Assembly (NCBI RefSeq): GCF_006210265.1
Contig: NZ_VCNC01000002.1
Span: 663,091 to 727,090 of the forward strand
Direction: 5' to 3'
DNA length: 64,000 bases
DNA from: Desulfovibrio sp. UCD-KL4C
GTDB lineage: Bacteria > Desulfobacterota > Desulfovibrionia > Desulfovibrionales > Desulfovibrionaceae
Shown piece by piece: positions 41,458 to 49,902 of the stretch. Below the pieces are notes generated by a model. It was not told the origin of the DNA. It worked only from the letters and a program-made list of their open reading frames with translations, and did no database searches. Both the position numbers and the translations under genes were made by a program. Position 1 is the stretch's first letter, and every line of letters begins with the position of its first letter.

Positions 41458-42732
41458 ATGAGCGATCTAAAAAAAATGTACAATACCCTCTCACAGGACC
41501 CTTTTCCAGCGGATATGACAGTTCGTTTAGGAGAACAGGAATTAACCTTCAAAAAAAGGACCTGGGAAATCGAAGGGGAAACTAAGGGCCTGCGTTACGG
41601 TGAAAACCCCGACCAGCCTGCAGCTTTATATGAATTAGTTTCCGGCGGATTAGAATTCGACGGTGTTAAATTCCGCGGAGAAGGACAGGGACTCGTTTCT
41701 GCTCTGACCGAAGAACACATGCTACAGGCAGGCAAACATCCGGGAAAAACAAATCTTACCGATGTTGATAATGCTTTGAACATTCTGCAGTATCTTACCG
41801 CTAAGCCTGCAGCGATTATTTTAAAACATAATAACCCTTGCGGCGCATCTTGGTCTGAAAAAGGTGTAGGAACCGCACTTAGAAATGCATTTCAGTCTGA
41901 CCGTATAGCAGCTTTCGGCGGAGCAATTATAGTCAACCGCCCCCTCACAATGGAAGCTGTAGAAATAATTGACGGCGCATATTTTGAAGTTGTCGCCGCC
42001 CCGTCTTTTGAAGAAGGCACACTCGAAATTTTGAAGAAGCGCAAAAACCTACGCATCCTGCAGATTCCAGGAATCATGGACCTTGATAAACTCGTAGGCC
42101 AACCATTCCTCGACATCAAATCTCTGATGGACGGCGGTATGGTTTTACAATTCTCATTCCGCAACAGAATCCTCAACGCAGAAGACTTCATTCCTGCTGT
42201 GGCCGAAAAGGAAGGTTCAAGCTACACAGCTCGTACTCCTACTAAGAAAGAAGCTGACGATCTGCTTTTTGCATGGGCTATTGAATCAGGAGTCACTTCC
42301 AACTCTGTCATTTTCGCGCGTGACGGTGTTACAACCGCCATCGGCACAGGTGAACAGGACCGCGTAGGCTGTGTTGAGCTAGCTGTAAACAAAGCACGCA
42401 CAAAATATGCTGACCTTTTAGCTTTTGAAAAATTCAAAATGTCTATTTTTGAACTCAAATTAAAAGCGATGAAAGATGAACAGGCAGCAGAAGATCTTGC
42501 AGAAATAGAAAAAAAAGCAGTTGAAGCAAGAGGCGGGCTCATAGGATCTGTACTTGTTTCTGACGGTTTCTTCCCCTTCCGCGACGGTGTGGACCTCTGC
42601 ATGGCACAAGGCATAACCGCTATAGCTCAGCCTGGCGGTTCCATTAGAGACCACGAAGTGATTCAAGCTGTTAACGAATCCACCCCGCAGGTTGCAATGG
42701 TATTTACCGGACAACGCTCCTTCAAACATTAA
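41458..42732 (+). CDS. PurH-type AICAR formyltransferase without IMP cyclohydrolase domain
   Basis: 424 residues matching only the AICARFT part of PurH: LRYGENPDQPAA near residue 45, KHNNPCG at about 122-128 (catalytic Lys-His), SDRIAAFGGAI, and the C-terminal SDGFFPFRDGVD and QPGGSIRD. The MGS-like N-terminal cyclohydrolase domain (about 200 residues) of bifunctional PurH is absent. It should formylate AICAR in purine synthesis, with IMP closure done by another protein. GGAG precedes the ATG. Short hairpins (GCGG/CCGC, GCAATT/AATTGC) lie in the leader; none matches a riboswitch I know. Confidence 0.88.
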   Translation: MSDLKKMYNTLSQDPFPADMTVRLGEQELTFKKRTWEIEGETKGLRYGENPDQPAALYELVSGGLEFDGVKFRGEGQGLVSALTEEHMLQAGKHPGKTNLTDVDNALNILQYLTAKPAAIILKHNNPCGASWSEKGVGTALRNAFQSDRIAAFGGAIIVNRPLTMEAVEIIDGAYFEVVAAPSFEEGTLEILKKRKNLRILQIPGIMDLDKLVGQPFLDIKSLMDGGMVLQFSFRNRILNAEDFIPAVAEKEGSSYTARTPTKKEADDLLFAWAIESGVTSNSVIFARDGVTTAIGTGEQDRVGCVELAVNKARTKYADLLAFEKFKMSIFELKLKAMKDEQAAEDLAEIEKKAVEARGGLIGSVLVSDGFFPFRDGVDLCMAQGITAIAQPGGSIRDHEVIQAVNESTPQVAMVFTGQRSFKH

Positions 42733-42749
42733 AAAACAGACCTTACTAA

Positions 42750-42790
42750 ATATCCCGGATACCTTTCTACATGTATCCGGGATATTCAAT
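42750..42790 (+). terminator. Hairpin/terminator after the formyltransferase gene
   Basis: Perfect 13-base stem ATATCCCGGATAC/GTATCCGGGATAT, with only a weak T-run afterwards (TCAATTAAATTT). Confidence 0.65.
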
Positions 42791-42873
42791 TAAATTTATA
42801 TATTACAAACAAAATGTCACATTCCAACACCGCTGAAATATAGCTGAGATGAGAATTTTAAAGAAGGAATTAC

Positions 42874-44937
42874 ATGTCCCTATTCAATGACGGGCGTTAT
42901 GTCGCACCCGGAAATATTGTAGAGTTTATGCACGGCAACCAGCCACAACTTGCATTTGTAATGGAAGAACAGTCTGGTAAACTTAAACTCTACACCATTA
43001 ATAAAAGAGAAACTAAAATGCCTGCGGCCCGGGTTCTGCCATGGACCGGCCCTCAATACTCCGTGAACTCAACTCGTCAGGAAATGCTAGATTTGATGCT
43101 AAGCCATCAAGAAAAGCGCGGTGAAATCCAGGCTGGGCTTGATATTATGGAAATATGGGATCTTGCACAGGGTGAACTTGAAAAAGCCCAACTCTCGTGG
43201 TTTGCGGGCTTATTATGGGAAGCACCTGACTCTGATCAAATTTCCGCGATAGGGCGAGCTATGCTTGCGGCAAAAACTCATTTCAAATTTCAGCCGCCTG
43301 AGTTTATTATTTATACCCAAGATAAAGTTGAACAGCGTTTACAACAGCAGGCAGAAGAAAAGCAGTTCGAAGAAGCGATGACGGCCGGACAGAATCTTTT
43401 CAAAAAAATCTGGAACGCACGTGAATCCGGCAGCACTATAAGCAAAGCCCAAATTCCAGATATGTCTGATGAAACAATTGAATATTTAAAAACTTTTCTT
43501 CATGAACGTATAGCGGGAATTAACGACGAAAAATCTCACAAAATGTGGATTGCTTTAAAAAAAGGACTTCCAGACCATCCTCATCTGGCCTTAGTGCTGG
43601 CCCAAGGATGGGGAATTGTATACCCGCACCATAATTTCTTGTTTGATGAAGCAGACTATACTCATGATAACAGCTGGTCCGCCGACCATACTGAAGAAAT
43701 AACTAGACTAGTCAAAGCTGTAGAAACAAAAGCCGCAGAACCGTATCCTCTGCCAATGCGCAGCATAGATTCAGCAACAACACGCGACATTGACGATGCT
43801 TTTAATCTTAAAAAGAATAATGACGGTGGATATACTCTGACAATAGCTCTGGCCCGCCCGTGCATGGACTGGGATTTCGGAGGCAAACTCAATCAGGCTG
43901 TCCTTAACAGAGGAACCAGCATATATCTTCCGGAAGGAACCAGTCACATGCTCCCTGAAGAGCTTGGTATAGGTGCCTTCAGCCTATTTTCAGGAGAAGT
44001 TCGCCCTGCTCTAATTACAACTTTTGAACTGGACGCCACGGGTGATTTAATATCAGTTTCTCCTAAAACAGGATGGGTAAAAATAACTGACAACAGCACA
44101 TATGTTGCTGTTGAGCAAATGCTTGAAGACGGCACTGATGAAGAAATGGCCTTAGCTTTTGAGCTGTCTGAAAAACTTATTTCTCACAGAATTAAAAACG
44201 GCGCAGTTGTAATTCGTAAACCTGAGCCTGAAATCTCACTCACCGGTTGGCCTGAAAAAGTTTCTGTAAATATAAGCTCAAAAGACGATACGACTAAAGC
44301 AGATCAGATTATCAGTGAATTTATGATTCTGGCAAACTCAGGGCTTGGAAGATTTGCTGAAGAACATGAATTTCCGCTTCTCTACAGAACTCAAGATATT
44401 GTACTCCCCTCTGATTTAAGAGGAATTGTGACGCAGCCGCACGAAATTTTCAAACGAGTCAGGCACATGGCTCCTCCGCATATGGAGACTACACCCAAAA
44501 AACATGCTACGCTTGCGGTTAAAGGATACAGTCCCATTTCATCACCGCTCAGAAGATATGCGGATTTCATAAATATGGCGCAAATGTGCACCTATTTACA
44601 AACGGAGCACCCTCTTTGGACCAGTGATGAACTGACTACTCTGGCTGACACACTGCAAAGCAGGCTGCAGGCTGTCATTAAGATTCAGAGATTCAGACCA
44701 AGGTATTGGAAACTTCTTTACCTCGCACAAAACAAGAAACAATGGCAGTCTGCCGCTGTTGTTGATGATAACGGTCCCCTGACATCTCTTGCTATGCCTG
44801 AAATTCAGATTAATGTAAGAGTTCCGCGGCCCATGCTTGGAGATAAACTTTATCCCGGACAATTATTTCAAATCAGATTCAACAAAATTGATCCGCTTAC
44901 AAATGAGATCAGAGTAGTTGAAGCTTTGGAAGAATAG
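42874..44937 (+). CDS. RNB-domain (RNase II family) exoribonuclease
   Basis: 687 residues. The N-terminal half is a less conserved helical region. The RNB catalytic domain starts near residue 295: SIDSATTRDIDDAF supplies the metal-binding aspartates, followed by SIYLPEGTSHMLPEEL, GAVVIRKPEPE, EFMILANSGLGRFA, and SPLRRYADFINMAQ near the C-terminus. It should degrade RNA 3' to 5' in the cytoplasm. I see no clear C-terminal S1 domain. AAGGA precedes the ATG; plsY follows after 36 bases. Confidence 0.87.
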   Translation: MSLFNDGRYVAPGNIVEFMHGNQPQLAFVMEEQSGKLKLYTINKRETKMPAARVLPWTGPQYSVNSTRQEMLDLMLSHQEKRGEIQAGLDIMEIWDLAQGELEKAQLSWFAGLLWEAPDSDQISAIGRAMLAAKTHFKFQPPEFIIYTQDKVEQRLQQQAEEKQFEEAMTAGQNLFKKIWNARESGSTISKAQIPDMSDETIEYLKTFLHERIAGINDEKSHKMWIALKKGLPDHPHLALVLAQGWGIVYPHHNFLFDEADYTHDNSWSADHTEEITRLVKAVETKAAEPYPLPMRSIDSATTRDIDDAFNLKKNNDGGYTLTIALARPCMDWDFGGKLNQAVLNRGTSIYLPEGTSHMLPEELGIGAFSLFSGEVRPALITTFELDATGDLISVSPKTGWVKITDNSTYVAVEQMLEDGTDEEMALAFELSEKLISHRIKNGAVVIRKPEPEISLTGWPEKVSVNISSKDDTTKADQIISEFMILANSGLGRFAEEHEFPLLYRTQDIVLPSDLRGIVTQPHEIFKRVRHMAPPHMETTPKKHATLAVKGYSPISSPLRRYADFINMAQMCTYLQTEHPLWTSDELTTLADTLQSRLQAVIKIQRFRPRYWKLLYLAQNKKQWQSAAVVDDNGPLTSLAMPEIQINVRVPRPMLGDKLYPGQLFQIRFNKIDPLTNEIRVVEALEE

Positions 44938-44973
44938 TTTTTAATGAACAACTAAAACTAAAGGAGTTTATAT

Positions 44974-45558
44974 ATGCTCTGGATATTCTGGTTAGTCTTC
45001 GCTTATTTCCTGGGTTCTCTCCCCTTCGGCCTGTTGGTTGCCAAGATAAGCTGTGGTATCGACCCTCGCACGCACGGAAGTAAAAATACAGGAGCTACAA
45101 ACGTAGCTCGTTTATGCGGATTTAAGTACGGAGTCGCGGCTCTGATATTAGATATTTCTAAAGGATTTATCCCTGTTCTTATGGCAGCACAATACAGCCA
45201 CAACTGGATGTTTTTATCTCTGGTTGCCTTATCCGCAGTTGTAGGTCACGTTTTCTCTATCTTTTTGGATATGCGAGGCGGTAAAGCCGTTGCAACGACA
45301 ATCGGAGCCTTCTTAGTTCTTGCTCCAGCGGCAACCCTTTGGTCGGTAGTTTTCTGCATAATCGTAATTATGCTTTCCGGCTATGTTTCAATGGGATCAT
45401 TGACTCTTGCTGTATCATTACCTGTCATGGCCTTACTCACCGGAAATTTTGGATGTATCCTGCTGGGATGTATTCTCACAGTACTTTTATTCTGGACTCA
45501 CAGAGAAAATATTCGCCGCCTTGCTATAGGTGAAGAAAACTCATGGAAGAAAAAATAG
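44974..45558 (+). CDS. plsY: Acyl-phosphate glycerol-3-phosphate acyltransferase
   Basis: 194 residues, five membrane spans. Conserved PlsY loops are present: YFLGSLPFGLLVAK, HGSKNTGATNVAR, DISKGFIPV, GHVFSIFLDMRGGKAVATTIG and HRENIRRLA. It adds the first acyl chain to glycerol-3-phosphate at the inner membrane. AAAGGAG stands 7 bases before the ATG. It shares direction with the RNB gene and ends at a terminator. Confidence 0.95.
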   Translation: MLWIFWLVFAYFLGSLPFGLLVAKISCGIDPRTHGSKNTGATNVARLCGFKYGVAALILDISKGFIPVLMAAQYSHNWMFLSLVALSAVVGHVFSIFLDMRGGKAVATTIGAFLVLAPAATLWSVVFCIIVIMLSGYVSMGSLTLAVSLPVMALLTGNFGCILLGCILTVLLFWTHRENIRRLAIGEENSWKKK

Positions 45559-45596
45559 CCTGACGTACGAGTATAATAGCCTATATCTAAAAAATT

Positions 45597-45648
45597 AAAG
45601 CCCGAAGTCATAAACTATACTTGTTCATGGTTTCGGGCTTTCTCTTTA
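45597..45648. terminator. Bidirectional terminator between plsY and the HD-GYP gene
   Basis: Ten-base arms AAAGCCCGAA/TTCGGGCTTT with a 25-base loop. T-rich tails lie on both strands (TCTCTTT on plus; TAATTTTTTT on minus). Confidence 0.75.
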
Positions 45649-45679
45649 ATCAAATTTTAATAAGATATGATAGAAAAAC

Positions 45680-47260
45680 TTAATCCTGATATTTCTTCTG
45701 CACTTCCCAAATTGCATCAATGTTTTCAAAAAACAAATCAACCAGTGCAGGGTCAAACATCTTTCCACGATTCTTTTTCAAAAAATCAGTAGCTTTGTCT
45801 TTATCCCACGCATCCTTATAAACACGCTTACTACAAAGAGCATCATACACATCAGTTATGCAGGTAATTCTTCCGGCAATATCAATCTCTTCACCTTTAA
45901 GGCCTCTTGGATAGCCGGAACCATTCCAGTACTCATGGTGTTCATATGCTATAATCGCCGCTGTTTTCAAAAGTTTTCTTTTGCTTGATTTGAGTATGCT
46001 GTAACCTATTTCTGTATGAGTTTTCATAATCTTTATTTCATCAGGAGTAAGGCTCCCCGGCTTCAATAGAATTGAATCAGGTATCCCAATTTTGCCGACA
46101 TCATGCATAGGTGAAGCATAATACAATTCATCAATATATGTTTCGTCAAGCCCTAAAGCCGTTGCTAAAATACGTGTCACTTCTGACACCCTAATAACAT
46201 GATAAGCTGTCTCTTTAGAGCGAAATTCAACTACTTCACCAAGCACACGGACAATTTCTTTCTGGGTATCTAACACCTCTTGATTCAGATAGATATTATC
46301 GAAAGCAACTCCTACATTGTCAGAATAAATTCTTAATAAATCTTCATCATGCTCACTGCGTTCTTTTCCGCACCCCTCAACAAACAGTAAGTGAGATCCA
46401 TGTTCTGTAGTAGGAAGATAGCCGACATAATCTTCTCCAATAAATTTCCCATGGCCTATTTTGCTTATATTTTCAAATTTTTGTCTTGTTTCTTCAGTTA
46501 TTTCCTGACAATTATCAACAGAATCACGGCATGAGGAGTAACGTCCAGTCGAAGCTATAATACGCATCTTCCCCGCATCTGATTCTAAACTGGAAACAGC
46601 CATACCGTCTCCATCCATGTAGACAGAATCATGAAGCCCTAAAAGCGAAATAACCTGAGTAAGAACACCCTGTGCAAGGCGGCCTATGGATTTCTGCTTA
46701 AAAAGACTTCCAGAGGCTTCAATTATATACTTTAAGCCTTTTCTGTTCTGATCAATTACAAGTATATCTCTATACGAACGCAAAGCTGCAAGAACGGAAG
46801 TAAACAAACGTTGCGCTGTCAGCTCCCCTTTGTGCTTATAATCGTTAATATCGTATTCGATAATAACTTTACGTTCAGGAGCCTGCCCGGGTTGTCCGGT
46901 CCTAAGAATTATCCTGACCATTTTATTATTCATTTCTTCACGGATAATACGCACAACATCAAGCCCTGCATGAGTTGTTTCCATCACAACATCAAGTAGA
47001 ATAACCGCAATATCAGAATGCTCACGCATTATCTCAAGAGCTTCGTCACCAGTATAAGCGCTTATAAAATCGAGACTTCTACCTTCAAATATAACATCAT
47101 CAAGTACAAGTTTTGTTGTACTGTGCACATCTTTTTCATCGTCAACTATAAGAATCTTCCATTTCCTATCAGAACTAGAAGCATGATCCTTATATTCTTC
47201 AATTAATTCATCAGCAAAAAAAAGTTCATCATCCTTAATAGTATCGTGACCTCCCCCCAT
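45680..47260 (-). CDS. REC-DUF3369-HD-GYP response regulator
   Basis: 526 residues. Receiver at about 35-155 (ILIVDDEKD, LLDVVMET, INDYKHKGELT); a middle sensory-like region typical of DUF3369; and a C-terminal HD-GYP domain with MHDVGKIG, HTEIGY, YEHHEYWNGSGYPRGLKG and ITDVYDAL. It should hydrolyse cyclic-di-GMP under phosphorylation control. It starts 30 bases after the stop of the upstream kinase gene, whose receiver is very similar, so the two form one unit. The HD and GYP residues are intact. Confidence 0.9.
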   Translation of the reverse strand: MGGGHDTIKDDELFFADELIEEYKDHASSSDRKWKILIVDDEKDVHSTTKLVLDDVIFEGRSLDFISAYTGDEALEIMREHSDIAVILLDVVMETTHAGLDVVRIIREEMNNKMVRIILRTGQPGQAPERKVIIEYDINDYKHKGELTAQRLFTSVLAALRSYRDILVIDQNRKGLKYIIEASGSLFKQKSIGRLAQGVLTQVISLLGLHDSVYMDGDGMAVSSLESDAGKMRIIASTGRYSSCRDSVDNCQEITEETRQKFENISKIGHGKFIGEDYVGYLPTTEHGSHLLFVEGCGKERSEHDEDLLRIYSDNVGVAFDNIYLNQEVLDTQKEIVRVLGEVVEFRSKETAYHVIRVSEVTRILATALGLDETYIDELYYASPMHDVGKIGIPDSILLKPGSLTPDEIKIMKTHTEIGYSILKSSKRKLLKTAAIIAYEHHEYWNGSGYPRGLKGEEIDIAGRITCITDVYDALCSKRVYKDAWDKDKATDFLKKNRGKMFDPALVDLFFENIDAIWEVQKKYQD

Positions 47261-47290
47261 CTTACCCTCTCTTATGAATTATAGTATAAG

Positions 47291-48445
47291 TCAAATAGGT
47301 ATTACCAAAGAAAAAATTGTCTGCTGATCATCAGTTTTATAAAATTCTAGAGTCCAGTTATAACCGTCTACAATCCTGCGAACAATGCTTAACCCCATCC
47401 CCACAGCGTTAGGTCTTTTAGTAAAAAAAGGATCGTAGATATATGGAAGGTCAGCATCTGTAATTCCTACCCCATTGTCAGTAATTTTTATATGGCACAA
47501 TTCCGAATCAACCTTCACCTCAAGTTTAACCTGAGGTGAATATTCATCACTAAATAAGACAGCATTCTTCAATAACTCTCCAATAACTTTTTTAAACAGG
47601 TCTGGACGCCCATCAATAACAGCATGTTTGAGACTTATATCAAACTCTACATTCCTGTTTTGGCTTGCAGCAAAGTTTTTAACTTCAGCGACGACCTCTT
47701 CCAGAAGGAGAAAAATTTCAGAATTTTGATGATCACAATTATCAATTGAAGCATAGTCGGAGACACTATCCACAACTTCTTCAAGTCGTCCTGATTCCTC
47801 AGAAATAGTATCCAAATATTTTATAATTTCAGAATCTTGATCAAGTTTACGCGTAGCCAGATTAGCAAAACCGGTAATAGTCATTGTTCTGTTTCTAATT
47901 TGATGTGCGACAGACATTGCAAGCTGTGCAAGGCTTACACGGTTTTGTTCAATCTTACGCAAATCACGGTATGATCTCAGCGCAGTTGTAAGTGAGGTAG
48001 TCAAACGTTGCGAAGTTAGTTCGGCTTTTTGCCAGTAATCGTTAATATCAAGTTCAGTAATAACCTTATGTTCAGGAGCAATCCCAGGCTGGCCAGTTCT
48101 TAGAATTATTCTTACAAAAGAATTATTTACAAAAGTCCGTATACGCCTTGCGACATCGAGCCCCGCTGTACTTGTCTCCATTACAACATCTAAAAGGACA
48201 ACAGCAATTTCGAGGTCTTTTTTTAAAACCTTTAAAGACTCTTTCCCGGTATAAGAACTGACAAATTCTACTTTTCGTCCCTCAAAGGAAAAATCTCCAA
48301 GAACCATTTGAGTCATCGCATGAATATCAGGTTCATCATCAACAATGAGGACGCGCCAAGGCTTCGCCTTTTCAACAGAACGCTCTTCAACCTCTTCCCC
48401 TGTAAAAAGGAGTTCGTCATCAGTAAATAGCTCGGTATCCGTCAT
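47291..48445 (-). CDS. Receiver-histidine kinase protein
   Basis: 384 residues from ATG 48445 (AGG just upstream). Soluble. An N-terminal receiver (VLIVDDEPD, LLDVVMET, IILRTGQPG) is followed by HisKA with SVAHQIRNRTMTI and an HATPase with ITDNGVGI and VGMGLSIV. Kinases with an N-terminal receiver relay phosphate from another kinase. The receiver is a paralogue of the one in the adjacent HD-GYP protein (shared RIILRTGQPG-aPE-KVI and QRL-TS--ALRSYRD). The pair may control c-di-GMP turnover. Confidence 0.88.
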   Translation of the reverse strand: MTDTELFTDDELLFTGEEVEERSVEKAKPWRVLIVDDEPDIHAMTQMVLGDFSFEGRKVEFVSSYTGKESLKVLKKDLEIAVVLLDVVMETSTAGLDVARRIRTFVNNSFVRIILRTGQPGIAPEHKVITELDINDYWQKAELTSQRLTTSLTTALRSYRDLRKIEQNRVSLAQLAMSVAHQIRNRTMTITGFANLATRKLDQDSEIIKYLDTISEESGRLEEVVDSVSDYASIDNCDHQNSEIFLLLEEVVAEVKNFAASQNRNVEFDISLKHAVIDGRPDLFKKVIGELLKNAVLFSDEYSPQVKLEVKVDSELCHIKITDNGVGITDADLPYIYDPFFTKRPNAVGMGLSIVRRIVDGYNWTLEFYKTDDQQTIFSLVIPI

Positions 48446-48666
48446 CCTAACCTCATAAAGCAATAATAGTATTTTTAATCTTTCTTATTTCATAACTCAC
48501 TTCATAAAAAATTCAAATGGTTTGTTGCAAAAACATTAGTATTTACAACTAAAAAATTCTATTTAACAAAGCCTCTATTCTCACAGTTTACAAACAATTT
48601 ATCCTTGTAAACTTAAGACATATGTAATATCATTCACAAAGTTTAATACCCGTAAGGATACCCCTA

Positions 48667-48954
48667 ATGGAACTGCTTATAATTCTCATTGTCGACGTAA
48701 TTTATGCCTTCATTTGCTACTCTGTATATGCTGGACGTACAGCAAAATATGATCAGCGAAAAAAAGCTTTCGAATTAAAAAAAGCTCACATGACCAGATC
48801 CATGGATCGTTTAAAATCTGAAATATCTTTACTTGAAGATGAAATTATCAAAGCAGAATATTCCATAACAGAACCCAGGTATAAAAACGATGATGAAGCT
48901 GACAACACAGCTGTAAAACCGCTTACACCAAGCGATTATAAGATGTCATTTTAA
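48667..48954 (+). CDS. Small membrane-anchored coiled-coil protein A
   Basis: 95 residues. One N-terminal membrane span (about 3-21) is followed by a charged helical stretch with heptad-like spacing (about 28-70) and a polar tail. AAGGA lies 9-10 bases before the ATG. Its TAA overlaps the ATG of the next gene (TAATG), so translation is coupled. No family recognised; the divergent kinase gene upstream may share its regulatory region. Confidence 0.7.
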   Translation: MELLIILIVDVIYAFICYSVYAGRTAKYDQRKKAFELKKAHMTRSMDRLKSEISLLEDEIIKAEYSITEPRYKNDDEADNTAVKPLTPSDYKMSF

Positions 48955-49370
48955 TGGTTATCACCTTAATATTTCTCATGTTAGCAACACTGGTCACAAT
49001 ATTTCTGTGTAAAAAAATTTCCAGAAATTTTGATAGAAAAAATGAACTGCTAGTCAACAGAGAAAAGCTACTATATTCTGAACAAGAAGAACTCAGAACA
49101 CAAAGGCGCAATTTAAAGCGTAAACTGGAAGAGCTAAAGAGAGATGCAATAAAGCAAGCTCCTGAAATAGAAAAACCTACAAAAAAATCCGCTACAGAAA
49201 AGTTGAAGGCATGGCTTGAAAAAAAACAAAACATAGACCCTAACCAGTATTTAGCAGCTTCACAGTTTGCAAATGAAAAAAACATGAACCTATTATCAGC
49301 ACTGCTGACATTGAATATGATAAATATACAGGCCTATGAAGAAGCTCAAAAATTAAATCTTAAAGATTAA
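48954..49370 (+). CDS. Small membrane-anchored coiled-coil protein B
   Basis: 138 residues with the same plan as its upstream partner: one membrane span (about 2-19), then a basic coiled coil (about 25-70), and a further helical domain (ATEKLKAWLEKKQ, YLAASQFANEKNMNLLSALLTLNMINIQAYEEA). The C-terminal part resembles a small helical adaptor. Paired and coupled with protein A, it could form a heterodimeric envelope complex. Function unknown. Confidence 0.7.
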   Translation: MVITLIFLMLATLVTIFLCKKISRNFDRKNELLVNREKLLYSEQEELRTQRRNLKRKLEELKRDAIKQAPEIEKPTKKSATEKLKAWLEKKQNIDPNQYLAASQFANEKNMNLLSALLTLNMINIQAYEEAQKLNLKD

Positions 49371-49391
49371 TTTACCTTACCTCTTACAACT

Positions 49392-49433
49392 AAAAAAGTC
49401 CGCATCAATTAATTCTGATGCGGACTTTTTTAG
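49392..49433 (+). terminator. Terminator of the coiled-coil protein pair
   Basis: AAAAAAGTCCGCATCA pairs with TGATGCGGACTTTTTT across a short loop; the T-run is part of the stem, making it effective in both directions. Confidence 0.88.
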
Positions 49434-49628
49434 TTAAATCAACCGTAGAAAACTTTTTATATTCATAAAATAACTGCAACGACTTCACTATATGTTAAAT
49501 AGCTTTCAAAAAAAAAACACATGGGATATATTTGTTATCAATAAAAATAGACTTAATCTGCGTAAACCTATGATTTACAACCTTGTTTTATTTTTTAGCT
49601 TTTTAAAAATACATCAGAGGCATTTAAT

Positions 49629-49898
49629 ATGTTTGAGCAAATTGAGCCAATTGAATTAATATCATTAATAAGTTGTATTGCAGTATTAGGGTTTGTTATT
49701 TGGAACAGATCAATGTTAGCACGCATTCCAAATTCAATTTCACTAATTTTATCTTTCCTATTTTTTTTAATTGCATGTTTTATGACTGTAATTGAAACAT
49801 TTTTATTCAGCGATATTGCAAATTTAATTGAGCATTTGTCATATTTAGCGTGTAGCATTTCTTTTTTAGCATGGTATTATAGAACATCAAAATGGTAA
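49629..49898 (+). CDS. Small three-span membrane protein upstream of a kinase
   Basis: 89 residues, almost entirely hydrophobic, with three spans (about 9-27, 38-58 and 65-84) broken by short charged loops. AGAGG lies 8 bases before the ATG. It ends 4 bases before the kinase start, and its layout (three helices, WNRSMLARIPNSI loop) mirrors the kinase's own membrane module. It may partner with the kinase. Unrecognised family. Confidence 0.65.
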   Translation: MFEQIEPIELISLISCIAVLGFVIWNRSMLARIPNSISLILSFLFFLIACFMTVIETFLFSDIANLIEHLSYLACSISFLAWYYRTSKW

Positions 49899-49902
49899 TA
49901 TT

